Part shown: positions 1 to 7,902 of the stretch, piece after piece
How the letters are laid out: each line of letters opens with the position of its first letter
How positions within the stretch are numbered: the first letter of the stretch is position 1
Origin: Streptosporangiaceae bacterium
Lineage (GTDB): Bacteria > Actinomycetota > Actinomycetes > Streptosporangiales > Streptosporangiaceae
Direction of reading: 5' to 3'
Length of the DNA: 17,444 nucleotides
Assembly: GCA_025934635.1 (NCBI GenBank)
Contig: JAICWX010000186.1
Coordinates: 1-17,444, forward strand
Program-made: the position numbers and the translations under genes
Notes under the pieces: model-generated
Databases searched by the model: none
The model's input: only the letters and a program-made list of their open reading frames with translations
Told to the model about the DNA's origin: nothing

Positions 1-1070
1 CCGCCCTGCTCGACGCCGGCGAGGCCCGCGCGGCCGAGGAGCAGGTGCTGGACCGGGCCGGGCGGATCACCCCCGGCTCCCTGCGCGAGGCGATCCGTCG
101 GGCGGTGATGGAGGTCGCACCGGACAAGGCCCGCAAGCGGCGGGAGGCGGCGGCCCGTGACGCGCGGGTGGAGCAGTGGGGCGAGGACTCCGGGAACGCC
201 GCCCTGGCCGGCCGTGAGCTCCCTCCGGCCGACGTGATCGCGGCGGGGCAGCGGATCACCTGGTGGGCCCGCCAGCTCCGCAGCGCCGGGGTGGAGGGCG
301 ACCTGGACCAGCTCCGCGGCCGGGCCTACCTCGACCTGATCCTCAGCCGCGACTCCCGCCCCGGCGCGCAAGGCGGCCTGATCCCGGCCGGGTTCGCCGC
401 GAATGTCAACCTCACCGTCCCGCTTTCCACCACCCAGGACCTGGCCGACCGGCCCGGCGAGCTGGCCGGCTTCGGGCCCGTCGACCCCTGGCTGGCCCGC
501 GACCTGACCCGCGCCGCCGCCGCCAACCCCAAGACCACCTGGTGCGTGACATTCACCGACACTGACGGGCACGCCACCGCCCACGGCTGCGCCCGGCCGG
601 CCCCCAAGAACCACAGCCGACCCGGACATCAGGACGGATCCGGGTTTTCATTCACCCCTGCCAGCCGCGACGGGCCAGCTGGTGGCGACGGGACGTGGAT
701 CCTGCGGATTCCCGGTAAGGAACTGATCGTCACCATCGACTCCCTCAACACGGAGAACTGCGACCACCGATTCGAGTCCCGGGGACATGATCCTGGCGTC
801 AAGCTCCGGCACCTGGCCCAGATCCGGCACGCGACGTGCACCAGCCCGGTGTGCCGGCGGCCCGCCGCCACCTGCGACTACGAGCACAACATCCGCTATG
901 AGGCAGGGGGAAAGACGTGCCTGTGCAACGGCGGCCCAAAGTGTCGGCACGACCATAGGCTCAAGCAGCACCCCAGGTGGAAGGTAGATCAGCTTCCCAA
1001 CGGGACCTTCCGGTGGACCACCCCGTCCGGTCGGTCCTACACCACCGAGCCCACCCGGCACCCGGTCTAG
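1..1070 (+). CDS. DUF222 / HNH endonuclease signature-family protein, 5' end outside the window
   Basis: The frame is open from the left edge (first full codon at base 3) to a TAG at 1068-1070, so the N-terminus is missing. The visible part (about 356 codons) has the alpha-helical DUF222 type of sequence, followed by a C-terminal HNH-like module at about 837-960. That module has paired cysteines (CTSPVC), a C-D-Y-E-H segment, a CLCNGGPKC segment and a final H-D-H-R-L-K-Q. These match the H-N-H metal-binding pattern of the mycobacterial 13E12-repeat/DUF222 family. Such proteins are multicopy and often lie in or near mobile DNA in actinomycetes; nuclease activity is inferred from the fold, not demonstrated for most members. 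It converges on the GTPase gene next door, with 63 bases between the stops. No transposase or integrase is visible beside it. Confidence is high for the family and low for any biological role. Confidence 0.85.
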   Translation, partial: ALLDAGEARAAEEQVLDRAGRITPGSLREAIRRAVMEVAPDKARKRREAAARDARVEQWGEDSGNAALAGRELPPADVIAAGQRITWWARQLRSAGVEGDLDQLRGRAYLDLILSRDSRPGAQGGLIPAGFAANVNLTVPLSTTQDLADRPGELAGFGPVDPWLARDLTRAAAANPKTTWCVTFTDTDGHATAHGCARPAPKNHSRPGHQDGSGFSFTPASRDGPAGGDGTWILRIPGKELIVTIDSLNTENCDHRFESRGHDPGVKLRHLAQIRHATCTSPVCRRPAATCDYEHNIRYEAGGKTCLCNGGPKCRHDHRLKQHPRWKVDQLPNGTFRWTTPSGRSYTTEPTRHPV

Positions 1071-1133
1071 CCAGGTGGACGATCGAGGGAATGGCTAGCG
1101 TCAGTTGATTCGGTAATCTCTTGCGGTCAGCGG

Positions 1134-3086
1134 TTAGCTTTCGCGGGCGGCGGCTAGCTCGGTTCGGAAGCGCTCGTAGTCCCTGAGCTCGCGGCCGACC
1201 GGGACGACGACCAGGTCGTTGGCGACCTGGCCGATGCGGGCCAGGATGTCGCGGACCGCCTGCTCGCGTTCGCGGTCGGCGGCCAGGACGACCATGTTCT
1301 GGCACCAGGACGAGATCAGCCAGCCCAGGAGCAGGAGTGCTACCACCATGACACCGAGCCACGGGGCCAGGGAGGTGTCGTTGAACGGGGACGACTTGTG
1401 CCCCGGACCGGACCCGCCGAGCGCCAGGATCAGCACGATCCAGAGCAGGCCCGCCAGCGTCAGGGCCATGAGCAGCCACTGGGCGATGGCGACCAGCCGC
1501 CACCAGCTGGTGACCTTGTCGCGGGCCGGCAGGCCCTGGGCCACCGCGGTGCCGAGCGCCGCCTGGGCCTCGTCGGCGCGGGACCGGGCGGCCGCCCGGA
1601 CGGTCCGCGACCAGGGCTCGGGCAGTGCGGTGCCCACCTCGCCGGCGAAGGTGTTGATCGCGTTGTCGATGTCGGACCGCTGCGCCTGGCCGCCCGCGCC
1701 GGAGTCACTGGCCAGCAGTTTCTGGACCGGAGCCTGACCACGCAGGCGGGCGGTCAGGCGCGCGGGCGGCCAGCCGATGAAGCCGGCGGCGCTGCGCTCG
1801 CGCACCCCGTTCAGGGTCTCGGTCACCGCCGCCGCCCCCGCGGCCTGCGCGAACGCCGCGGTGAGCGTGCCCGCCGGGCCGGCTGGCACGTAGATCGCGG
1901 GATCCTCGGCCCGCTGGGTGGAACCGTTGCCGTCCGGCGTGGCGTCTTCCCAGGGGGGCCGGGCGGAGGGCGACGGGTGCGTCGGCGCGGCGGTCGTCTG
2001 CCAGGGCTGCCAGTCGGCCGCGCTGGCTCGTCCGTCGCCTTCGTGCTCCTCGGTATCCGACTGCTCCCAGGGCGGACGGGCGGGCACCTGCACCTTGGAC
2101 GGTTCGGCCGGGGACTCGCCGGCTGGGGACTGGGCTCCTGGGGACTGGGCGGCGGGGGCGGTCTCGAGGGCGGGGGCGATCTCGAGGGGCGCGCCGGAAG
2201 GCACGGGGGGCAGCCAGCCGGGCACCGAGTCGCCGGCGTAGACCGCGAACCGCTCGAGCAGGGCATCGATGTCCGCCGCGATGCGGTCGGTGGCGGCCTG
2301 GCGGGCGGCGACCGCGCTGGCCAGCACGCGGCGCAGTTCGTCGAGGCCGGTACCGGTGGTCGCGGAGGTCACGATGACCTGGGTCTCGGACAGCCCTTCG
2401 GCGTCGAGCAGCCGGCGCAGGTCGGTCTCGCAGTCGTTGGCCTGATCGGGGCTGAGCGTGTCGACCTGGTTGAGAACCACCGTGGTCACCGCGGCGTGCC
2501 CGGCCAGCGGGACCAGGTAACGCCGGTGTACCGAGGCGTCGGCGTACTTCAGCGGGTCGAGCACCCAGACCAGCATGTCGGCCAGCTTGACCAGGCGGTC
2601 GACCAGGGCGGCCGAGCCGGTGACCACCGAGTCATGGTCGGGCAGGTCGAGCAGGAGCATGCCGGTCAGCGACGACTCGCCCTCGTCGAGCGCGCTGGCC
2701 CGGGCGTAGCGGTGGCGGCGCTGCACGCCGAGCCAGTCCAGCAGCGGGGCGGCCCCCTCCATCCCCCAGACGCACGCGTGCGAGTGCTTGGTGGTCGGCC
2801 GGGTCACGCCCGGAGGCGAGAAGTTCGCCCCGGCCAGGGCGTTGAACAGGGTGGACTTGCCGCTGCCGGTGCCGCCCGCCAGGGCCACCACGGTGTGCGT
2901 GGCGGACATCCGCATCCGCTCACCCGACCGCCGCAGCAGCGCCTCCGCCTCGGTCAGGAGCTCCTCGCTGAACCCGTCGGATCCGGTCCGGCCGGACCCG
3001 ATCTTGGTCAGCTCCTGGAGCGAGGCGAGTCTGGCGGGCAGGCGCGAGGGCGCCAGCCCGGTCACCCCGATCGTGTTCGCTGTCAC
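1134..3086 (-). CDS. Membrane-anchored dynamin-like / YfjP-type GTPase (second gene of pair)
   Basis: A 650-residue protein starting at GTG (3084-3086), whose first bases overlap the stop of the upstream GTPase gene as GTGA. The N-terminal GTPase domain has a G1 P-loop GGTGSGKST at residues 71-79, a G2-region RPTT at 96-99, a G3-position DLPDHDS at 147-153 and a G4 motif NQVD at 206-209. The G3 motif reads DxxD rather than the classical DxxG, and its partner shows the same change. Residues about 300-400 are a low-complexity Pro/Ala/Ser-rich linker. Two hydrophobic segments near residues 530-556 and 575-593 form a probable membrane hairpin, followed by a charged C-terminal helix. This architecture fits bacterial dynamin-like proteins; in Streptomyces a tandem pair (DynA/DynB) supports FtsZ rings during sporulation septation. 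Equivalence to that pair is inferred from the tandem arrangement and domain layout. It could instead be another YfjP-family GTPase. Confidence 0.85.
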   Translation of the reverse strand: MTANTIGVTGLAPSRLPARLASLQELTKIGSGRTGSDGFSEELLTEAEALLRRSGERMRMSATHTVVALAGGTGSGKSTLFNALAGANFSPPGVTRPTTKHSHACVWGMEGAAPLLDWLGVQRRHRYARASALDEGESSLTGMLLLDLPDHDSVVTGSAALVDRLVKLADMLVWVLDPLKYADASVHRRYLVPLAGHAAVTTVVLNQVDTLSPDQANDCETDLRRLLDAEGLSETQVIVTSATTGTGLDELRRVLASAVAARQAATDRIAADIDALLERFAVYAGDSVPGWLPPVPSGAPLEIAPALETAPAAQSPGAQSPAGESPAEPSKVQVPARPPWEQSDTEEHEGDGRASAADWQPWQTTAAPTHPSPSARPPWEDATPDGNGSTQRAEDPAIYVPAGPAGTLTAAFAQAAGAAAVTETLNGVRERSAAGFIGWPPARLTARLRGQAPVQKLLASDSGAGGQAQRSDIDNAINTFAGEVGTALPEPWSRTVRAAARSRADEAQAALGTAVAQGLPARDKVTSWWRLVAIAQWLLMALTLAGLLWIVLILALGGSGPGHKSSPFNDTSLAPWLGVMVVALLLLGWLISSWCQNMVVLAADREREQAVRDILARIGQVANDLVVVPVGRELRDYERFRTELAAARES

Positions 3087-5668
3087 CTAACCGCCTCGAG
3101 CGAGAATTCCGCCTGGTACAACCGGACGGCCGCGACATCGTCGCAGGGCCCGGCCGCATCGATCACCTCAACGAACCTGACCAGCTCCTCGTCGAGGAGC
3201 AGCTGGACCCGGGCGGACAGGTCGGCCCGCGCCCGGGCCAGGAGCTCGGTCAGCGGCGCCTCGCCGAACACCGACGTCAGCATCCGCCGCGGCCCGGTGT
3301 AGACGCTGCCGTCCTCGGAGTCGGCCGACGACGCGGGCCGGGCCGAGCCCGGGCCGGTCTTGGCGGGCAGCTGCTCACCGAGCATCGCGACCAGGACCAC
3401 CAGGCTCAGCGCCTCCTCGTCGAAGGAGATCCGCCGGACCGCGGACCGCGTGTCCTCGGCCTGCATGAGCCGGGCGAGATGATCCTGCCACGCCCCGACC
3501 GCGCGCGCAGCCCGGAGCGCCAGGTCCGGTGAGGAACGGCTGAAGGCCGAGGCCTGGGCGGCGTCGGCGGCCTTGATCACGTCCGCGTCCTTGATGTCCA
3601 CGTCGGCCAGCTCGCCGGCGCCGCTCTGCCCGGCGGGCCCGAAGACCGACTCGAAGACCTGCTTGGCCCGCACGTCGCGGGCGCGTTCGGCGGCCGCGTC
3701 GGTGAGCAGCACGGCCCCGGCCGGATCGGCCCGCCAGGTGCCGTCGACGGCCTCGGCGGCCCGGTCCGCGACCGAGACGATGAAGGATTCGACGGCCGAG
3801 CGCAGTGCGGTATTCAGGGCGGCCGGCCGGGACGGGCCGCGGCGGGCGCGCTTGCCCTTCCGGGACGGGCTCTTGGCCGGCTTGGCCCCGCGCCGCGGCC
3901 GCAGGTCGCCGCCGACCATGCAGTCCTCCCAGCGGGCGAGCACCTCGCCGCGGAGCAGGGTGCCGTCCGCCAGGCCGGCGCTGGCCTCGGCGAAGGCGTT
4001 CTGGTAGGCGGTCTCGGCCGTCTGCCGCAGCCCCGCGCGCAGGACGACCTGCGCCTCGACGTGCGCGGCCATGGCCGGAACCCTGGTCTTGAACGTGTCG
4101 AGCACGCCGGACATGGTCTGGGAAAGCACCGCGACCCGGCGGTCGTCCCGGGTGGCGAACTCGGTGAGCCAGTCACGGACCGGCTGGTAGGCGTCGGCCG
4201 GGAGCATCCCGTCGATGAGCGGGGTCTGCTCGATGACGAAACGGTTCGCCGCCGAGATCCCGTTGGCGTCCAGCATGGCGTTGAAGTGACCGGTGAGCTC
4301 GCTGCGGTAGGTCTGCGGGACGCGGGACAGGACCACGCCGAGGGCGGCCTTGCGCTCGCGGGCGTGCTGCAGGACCTCCCAGACCGGCCCGTCGGCGTAC
4401 CGGCTGGCGCTGGTCATGAACAGCCACAGGTCGGAGGCGTCGAGGAACTGGTAGGCGAACTCGTGGTGCGCCTGCACCACCGAGTCGATGTCCGGCGTGT
4501 CCAGCAGCGCGATGCCGCGCGGCATGCCCTCGCTCGCCGCCAGCACCAGCAGCCCGTCGCGGCCGGGCCGGGCCAGCCCTTCCTGCCTGACCCGGGGCAG
4601 CGTCGGCAGGAAGTTGTTCTCGGCGAACCAGTCGATGTCGTCGGGGTGACAGGCCAGCACCGGGCTGTTGGTGGTCGGGCGGCGCACGCCGGTCGCGCTC
4701 ACGGGCGAGCCGACGATGCTGTTCACCAGCGTGGACTTGCCTGCCCCGGTCGAGCCGACCATGGCGACCAGGACCGGCGCGGCGGAACGCCGCACCCGGG
4801 GCAGCAGGTAGTCGTCGATCTGGGCCAGGAGCTTGCCGCGCTCGACCTTGACCTCGGCCGAACCGTCGATCTGGAAAACCAGGGGGATGGCGGCGATCCG
4901 CTTCCTGAGGTTGAGCAGGGCGGCCTCGAGCAGGCGCGCGTCCACGCGGACGTGGGGCTGACCGGGGAGTTCAGGGGCCGGGAGTTCAGCTGCCGGGGGT
5001 TCCGGGACCGGGGGTTCAGCCGGTGGTTCAGGTGCCGGTGGTTCAGGTGCCGGTGGTTCCGGGGCTTGAGCCTCAGAAACAGCGGGAAACTGCACGGTCG
5101 CCGGCTCGGGCGGCGCGGAGTCCCCGGGTTCCTCGGGGGCCTCGCCGGACCGAATGGCGGGAAACTGCTCCGTCGCGGGCTCGCTGGACCGGGATTCGCG
5201 GCCGGCCTGGGCGGCGCGGTCGGCCCAGGGAGCGGGGGGCAGCGCGGAGCCGGCCGCGGCTGGGGTCTCGGTACCGGGTAGCCCCGTGTCTCCGGGTAGC
5301 CCGGTGTTTCCGGATGGCGCAGTGTTTCCGGATGGCGCAGCGGCCGGTGATCCAGTGGCCTGGTTATGGCCCGTATTCTCATCCCTTGCGACAGTGTTAT
5401 CGTCCCGATCGGGATCAACAATGTTATCCGCTATGTCCGGTTTAATCTGCCGAGACGGCAATTCCGCGTGGGGCGCCTGAGACTGAGGCGATTCGGGGGC
5501 GCCCTGAGCGGATCCTTCTGGGTGACCCGGTGCAATCATCACGTCACCGTTATCCCCAATACGCTCCCGAACCTCACCCCCATCCGCAATATCACTGGTC
5601 ACATGGCCGATCCCAAGGGGTCTGCCACCGGGTGGCGCCGGGAACGCTGCCATGCCCTGACCATCCAT
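3083..5668 (-). CDS. Dynamin-family GTPase with long proline-rich N-terminal region (first gene of pair)
   Basis: An 861-residue protein. The ATG at 5666-5668 is preceded by a CGAGGAGG ribosome site about 11 bases upstream. Residues 1-240 are low-complexity and probably disordered. They include six-residue repeats of the type GNTAPS/DTGLPG (113-132), two EPATxQFPA units (163-171 and 188-196) and a PAPEP run (202-236). The GTPase domain follows: P-loop GSTGAGKST at 305-313, RPTT at 330-333 and G3 position DTPDIDS at 390-396. Where N/TKxD (G4) is expected, LSRVPQ occurs at 447-452, so guanine recognition looks degenerate. A Lys/Arg-rich patch lies at 590-614. No membrane segment is visible, unlike the downstream partner. 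The genes overlap by four bases and are probably co-transcribed, suggesting a soluble-plus-membrane hetero-oligomer as in actinomycete sporulation dynamins. The family call is firm; the cellular role is inferred. Confidence 0.85.
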   Translation of the reverse strand: MDGQGMAAFPAPPGGRPLGIGHVTSDIADGGEVRERIGDNGDVMIAPGHPEGSAQGAPESPQSQAPHAELPSRQIKPDIADNIVDPDRDDNTVARDENTGHNQATGSPAAAPSGNTAPSGNTGLPGDTGLPGTETPAAAGSALPPAPWADRAAQAGRESRSSEPATEQFPAIRSGEAPEEPGDSAPPEPATVQFPAVSEAQAPEPPAPEPPAPEPPAEPPVPEPPAAELPAPELPGQPHVRVDARLLEAALLNLRKRIAAIPLVFQIDGSAEVKVERGKLLAQIDDYLLPRVRRSAAPVLVAMVGSTGAGKSTLVNSIVGSPVSATGVRRPTTNSPVLACHPDDIDWFAENNFLPTLPRVRQEGLARPGRDGLLVLAASEGMPRGIALLDTPDIDSVVQAHHEFAYQFLDASDLWLFMTSASRYADGPVWEVLQHARERKAALGVVLSRVPQTYRSELTGHFNAMLDANGISAANRFVIEQTPLIDGMLPADAYQPVRDWLTEFATRDDRRVAVLSQTMSGVLDTFKTRVPAMAAHVEAQVVLRAGLRQTAETAYQNAFAEASAGLADGTLLRGEVLARWEDCMVGGDLRPRRGAKPAKSPSRKGKRARRGPSRPAALNTALRSAVESFIVSVADRAAEAVDGTWRADPAGAVLLTDAAAERARDVRAKQVFESVFGPAGQSGAGELADVDIKDADVIKAADAAQASAFSRSSPDLALRAARAVGAWQDHLARLMQAEDTRSAVRRISFDEEALSLVVLVAMLGEQLPAKTGPGSARPASSADSEDGSVYTGPRRMLTSVFGEAPLTELLARARADLSARVQLLLDEELVRFVEVIDAAGPCDDVAAVRLYQAEFSLEAVR
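4966..5066 (-). repeat. Degenerate 15-bp tandem repeat encoding a PAPEP-type run
   Basis: On the plus strand GGTGGTTCAGGTGCC occurs at 5022-5036 and again at 5037-5051. A third partial copy starts at 5052 and further degenerate copies extend left to about 4966. Read on the minus strand inside the 861-residue GTPase gene, each unit encodes five residues of the P-A-P-E-P type. Because the unit is a multiple of three, copy-number change would keep the frame. Confidence 0.8.
5268..5339 (-). repeat. 18-bp tandem repeat encoding six-residue units
   Basis: GTGTTTCCGGATGGCGCA occurs perfectly twice, at 5304-5321 and 5322-5339. Degenerate copies follow at 5286-5303 and about 5268-5285. On the coding (minus) strand the array encodes successive hexapeptides of the form G/D-N-T-x-x-P-S/G in the disordered N-terminal region of the 861-residue GTPase. 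The two identical copies suggest a recent duplication or slippage event. Confidence 0.85.
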
Positions 5669-5679
5669 CGTTGTAACGT

Positions 5680-5687
5680 CCTCCTCG
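5680..5687 (-). promoter_or_regulatory. Ribosome binding site of the 861-residue GTPase gene
   Basis: The minus strand reads CGAGGAGG, with 11 to 12 bases to the ATG at 5668. It supports this start over the in-frame ATG five codons later, although the spacing is slightly long for the first ATG. Confidence 0.6.
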
Positions 5688-5737
5688 AAAACCCCGCGAT
5701 GCCGACGAGCCTGTCAGGGATCTCGCGGGTTCCGGGG

Positions 5738-5754
5738 GGCGGACAGGATCCGCC
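5738..5754 (-). terminator. Possible hairpin downstream of the cobalamin operon
   Basis: A perfect 6-bp stem (GGCGGA / TCCGCC) with a 5-base loop lies about 38 bases past the stop of the last cobalamin gene. It has no U-tract, so it is not a classical intrinsic terminator. Actinomycetes often use such tail-less hairpins, but a GC-rich 6-bp stem can also arise by chance. The 123-base gap at 5669-5791 must also hold any promoter of the GTPase pair; I see no convincing -35/-10 pair there. Confidence 0.3.
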
Positions 5755-5791
5755 GGCCCGGCCGCCTGGCACGCGGAGTTTATCCCGTCCG

Positions 5792-7036
5792 TCAGGCGGT
5801 TACATCGCGCATGAGCTCTGTGATCTCCACCGCGACGTTCACCACGTCGCCTACCACCACGATCGCGGGCGGCCGCACCCCTTCCTCTGTGACACGGCTT
5901 TCCACTTGTTCCAGTGTTGAGTTAATTGTGCGCTGCGTCGGCAGAGTACCGTCTGCGATTACCGAAACGGGAGTATCCGGACTGCGTCCGTATCGCAACA
6001 GTTCGCCTGCCACAGCACCAAGCCGCTCGACGGCCATCAGGAGCACCAAGGTGCCCGAGCTGCCACCCAGTAGTTCCCAGTTCACGGTGGACCGTTCGTC
6101 ACCGGGGGCCACGTGCACGGATACGACGTGGAACTCCTGCGCCACGCCCCGGTGGGTGACCGGGATCCACGCACTGGCCGGTACGGCCACCGCGCTGGTG
6201 ACGCCGGGCACCACGGTGACCGGGATGTCCGCCCGCAGGCAGGCCAGCACCTCCTCGGCGCCGCGGCCGAACACGAACGGGTCCCCGCCCTTGAGCCGGG
6301 CCACGAACCGGCCCGCCTGGGCGTGGCGGACCAGCGCCGCGTTGATGTGCTCCTGGGCCATGGCCCGGCCGTAGGGGATCTTGCCCGCGTCGATGATCTC
6401 GACGTCGTCGCGGAGCTCGTCCAGCAGCGAACGGGGCGCCAGCCGGTCGGTGAGCACCACGTCGGCTTCGGCCAGCAGTTCCCGCCCGCGCACCGTGATC
6501 AGCCCGGGGTCACCGGGCCCGCCGCCGATGATCGCGACGCCCGCCGGGCGGCGGCGGCCGTGGCGGGCGCTGAGCCGGCCGGACTGGAGCCCGGCGACGA
6601 TGGCGTCGCGGATTCCGGCGGTGCGCCGGGGGTCGCGGTGCTCCAGATCGGTGCTCAGCACGCCGATCCGGACGTCGCCTGCGTGGCCGGACGCCGGGGT
6701 CCAGGCGGCCGACTGGCTGGCGTCATCGGCCCGGACGTACCAGGTCCGCTGGGCCTCGGCGGCCGCCGCGACGGCCGCGTTGACCGCCGGGTCGTCGGTG
6801 CAGGCGCAGATCAGCCAGGCCCCGTCGCCGTCACCGGGCTGGTAGCCGCGCGCCGCCCAGCGGATCCGCCCGGCCGCGGCCAGGCCCTCCAGGGAGGCGG
6901 CGATCTTCGGGGACACCAGCAGCACCTCGGCGCCCGCGCCGAGCAGGGCGGGCACCCGGCGGGACGCGACCCCTCCCCCGCCCACGACGAGGACGCGGCG
7001 GCCCGCCAGGCGCAGTCCGAGCAGGTAAGGGTCCAC
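5792..7036 (-). CDS. cobA: CysG/CobA-like siroheme synthase: precorrin-2 dehydrogenase fused to uroporphyrinogen-III C-methyltransferase
   Basis: A 414-residue protein if started at the GTG at 7034-7036. The N-terminal half (about 1-150) is a Met8/CysG-type NAD-binding domain with VLVVGGGGVASRR at 15-27 and CTDDPAVN at 79-86; it would oxidise precorrin-2 to sirohydrochlorin. The C-terminal half (about 166-405) is an S-adenosylmethionine-dependent uroporphyrinogen-III methyltransferase with GGGPGDPGLITVRG at 171-184 and KGGDPFVFGRGAEE at 249-262. It adds methyl groups at C2 and C7 to form precorrin-2, the branch point to siroheme and cobalamin. The frame stays open to 7141, but that would overlap the CbiX coding end by about 100 bases with an Arg/Ala-rich extension. 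The GTG start gives the usual family N-terminus (D-P-Y-L-L-G) five bases after the cbiX stop. No strong ribosome site precedes it, so it may depend on translational coupling. It is the last gene of the operon. Confidence 0.93.
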   Translation of the reverse strand: MDPYLLGLRLAGRRVLVVGGGGVASRRVPALLGAGAEVLLVSPKIAASLEGLAAAGRIRWAARGYQPGDGDGAWLICACTDDPAVNAAVAAAAEAQRTWYVRADDASQSAAWTPASGHAGDVRIGVLSTDLEHRDPRRTAGIRDAIVAGLQSGRLSARHGRRRPAGVAIIGGGPGDPGLITVRGRELLAEADVVLTDRLAPRSLLDELRDDVEIIDAGKIPYGRAMAQEHINAALVRHAQAGRFVARLKGGDPFVFGRGAEEVLACLRADIPVTVVPGVTSAVAVPASAWIPVTHRGVAQEFHVVSVHVAPGDERSTVNWELLGGSSGTLVLLMAVERLGAVAGELLRYGRSPDTPVSVIADGTLPTQRTINSTLEQVESRVTEEGVRPPAIVVVGDVVNVAVEITELMRDVTA

Positions 7037-7041
7037 GGTGG

Positions 7042-7902
7042 CTAAGCGTAACCGTGCACGTGGTCGTGCGGGTGGTCGTGGGGATGCTGCGGCTCGCCGA
7101 CCCGGTGCTCGAACCCGGGCAGCGCGATCCGGTACACGCACATGTCGCAGTTCATCCGGATATCCCCGGCCAGCGCCTCGCGGTACCGCTCGAGGACCAG
7201 GCCGGCGACCTCGTCGCAGTCACCGAGCACGTCGGCGACCGCGATGTCCAGCTCGGGATGGGCCGCGGCGTACCCGGCGGCCTGCTCGGCCACCCGGTCC
7301 GGCAGCACGCCGGGAAACAGGAAATACCGGGCCACCACGATCCGCCGGGCGCCCAGCAGGCGGCAGCGTTCCAGGCCTTCGGTCACATCCGGCCGGGCGA
7401 GGGAGACGAACGCGGTCTCGGCCAGCGGGTAGTCCCGGCCTTCCCACAGCAGCCGGGCGGTCTTGACGACGTCGGCGTTGGCGTCCGGGTCGGTGGAGCC
7501 CCTGGCCACGACCAGGACAGCGGGAGGCTCGTCGTGAGCAAGGGCGCCGATGCGCTGGTCGAGAAGATCGAGAAGCGCGGCGTGCGGTCCCATCGGCCTG
7601 CCGTAGGTAAAGCTCACGCCGGGATGACGAGTCTGCTCACGCGCGAGGGCGGCGGGGATGTCGCCCTTGGCGTGACCGGCCGCGACCAGCATCAGGGGCA
7701 CGGCCACGATGCGCGGTGCGGTCGCCGCTAGCGCGGCGACGGAGTCGCGAAGGGGCGGTTCCGATAGCTCGATGAAACCGCCGGCCACATGGATCCCGTC
7801 CGGTGCGGCCCGGGCGGCGACCCTTGTGGCCAGGGCCTGGAAGGCCGCCACCCCCGCGGGGTCGCGGGTGCCGTGCGCGGCGATGAGCAGGGGCGGCGTC
7901 AC
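7042..7902 (-). CDS. cbiX: Sirohydrochlorin chelatase CbiX with Fe-S motif and histidine-rich tail
   Basis: A 286-residue protein starting at GTG (7900-7902), overlapping the stop of cobH as GTGA. CbiX inserts cobalt (or, in related proteins, iron) into sirohydrochlorin. Two homologous halves are visible. The first begins LLIAAHGTRD (His10) and includes AAGHAKGDIP (His77), the expected metal-handling histidines. The second begins VVARGSTDPDANADV at 131-145. Near the C-terminus MNCDMC at 250-255 matches the MxCxxC motif that holds a 4Fe-4S centre in the long-form CbiX of Bacillus megaterium. After it comes a histidine-rich tail with seven His between 266 and 283, a probable metal-binding segment also known from long-form CbiX. 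Next to a gene encoding precorrin-2 dehydrogenase and methyltransferase, it could serve siroheme, cobalamin or both; the sequence does not decide which metal is used. Confidence 0.93.
   Translation of the reverse strand: MTPPLLIAAHGTRDPAGVAAFQALATRVAARAAPDGIHVAGGFIELSEPPLRDSVAALAATAPRIVAVPLMLVAAGHAKGDIPAALAREQTRHPGVSFTYGRPMGPHAALLDLLDQRIGALAHDEPPAVLVVARGSTDPDANADVVKTARLLWEGRDYPLAETAFVSLARPDVTEGLERCRLLGARRIVVARYFLFPGVLPDRVAEQAAGYAAAHPELDIAVADVLGDCDEVAGLVLERYREALAGDIRMNCDMCVYRIALPGFEHRVGEPQHPHDHPHDHVHGYA

Noticed and set aside
1071..1133. Terminator between the convergent DUF222 and GTPase genes
   Set aside because: Only short imperfect complementarity (GCTAGC near 1094, GGTTAGC near 1133) with no stable stem or U-tract.
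1398..3302. Long open frame on the plus strand antisense to the GTPase pair
   Set aside because: Gly/Arg-rich translation with no recognisable domain. It lies wholly opposite genes with clear motifs, as expected from third-position GC bias.
4966..5339. CRISPR-like or mobile repeat array
   Set aside because: The units are short, directly adjacent, in frame and code for low-complexity peptide; there are no spacers and no cas genes.
5669..5740. Promoter for the GTPase pair (CTGACA-like -35 on the minus strand)
   Set aside because: No TANNNT-like hexamer at the right distance; the match to -35 alone is not evidence.
7037..7141. Longer N-terminus for the siroheme synthase/methyltransferase
   Set aside because: The extension is Arg/Ala/Pro-rich and overlaps the histidine-rich coding end of cbiX. 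The GTG at 7036 gives the normal family start.
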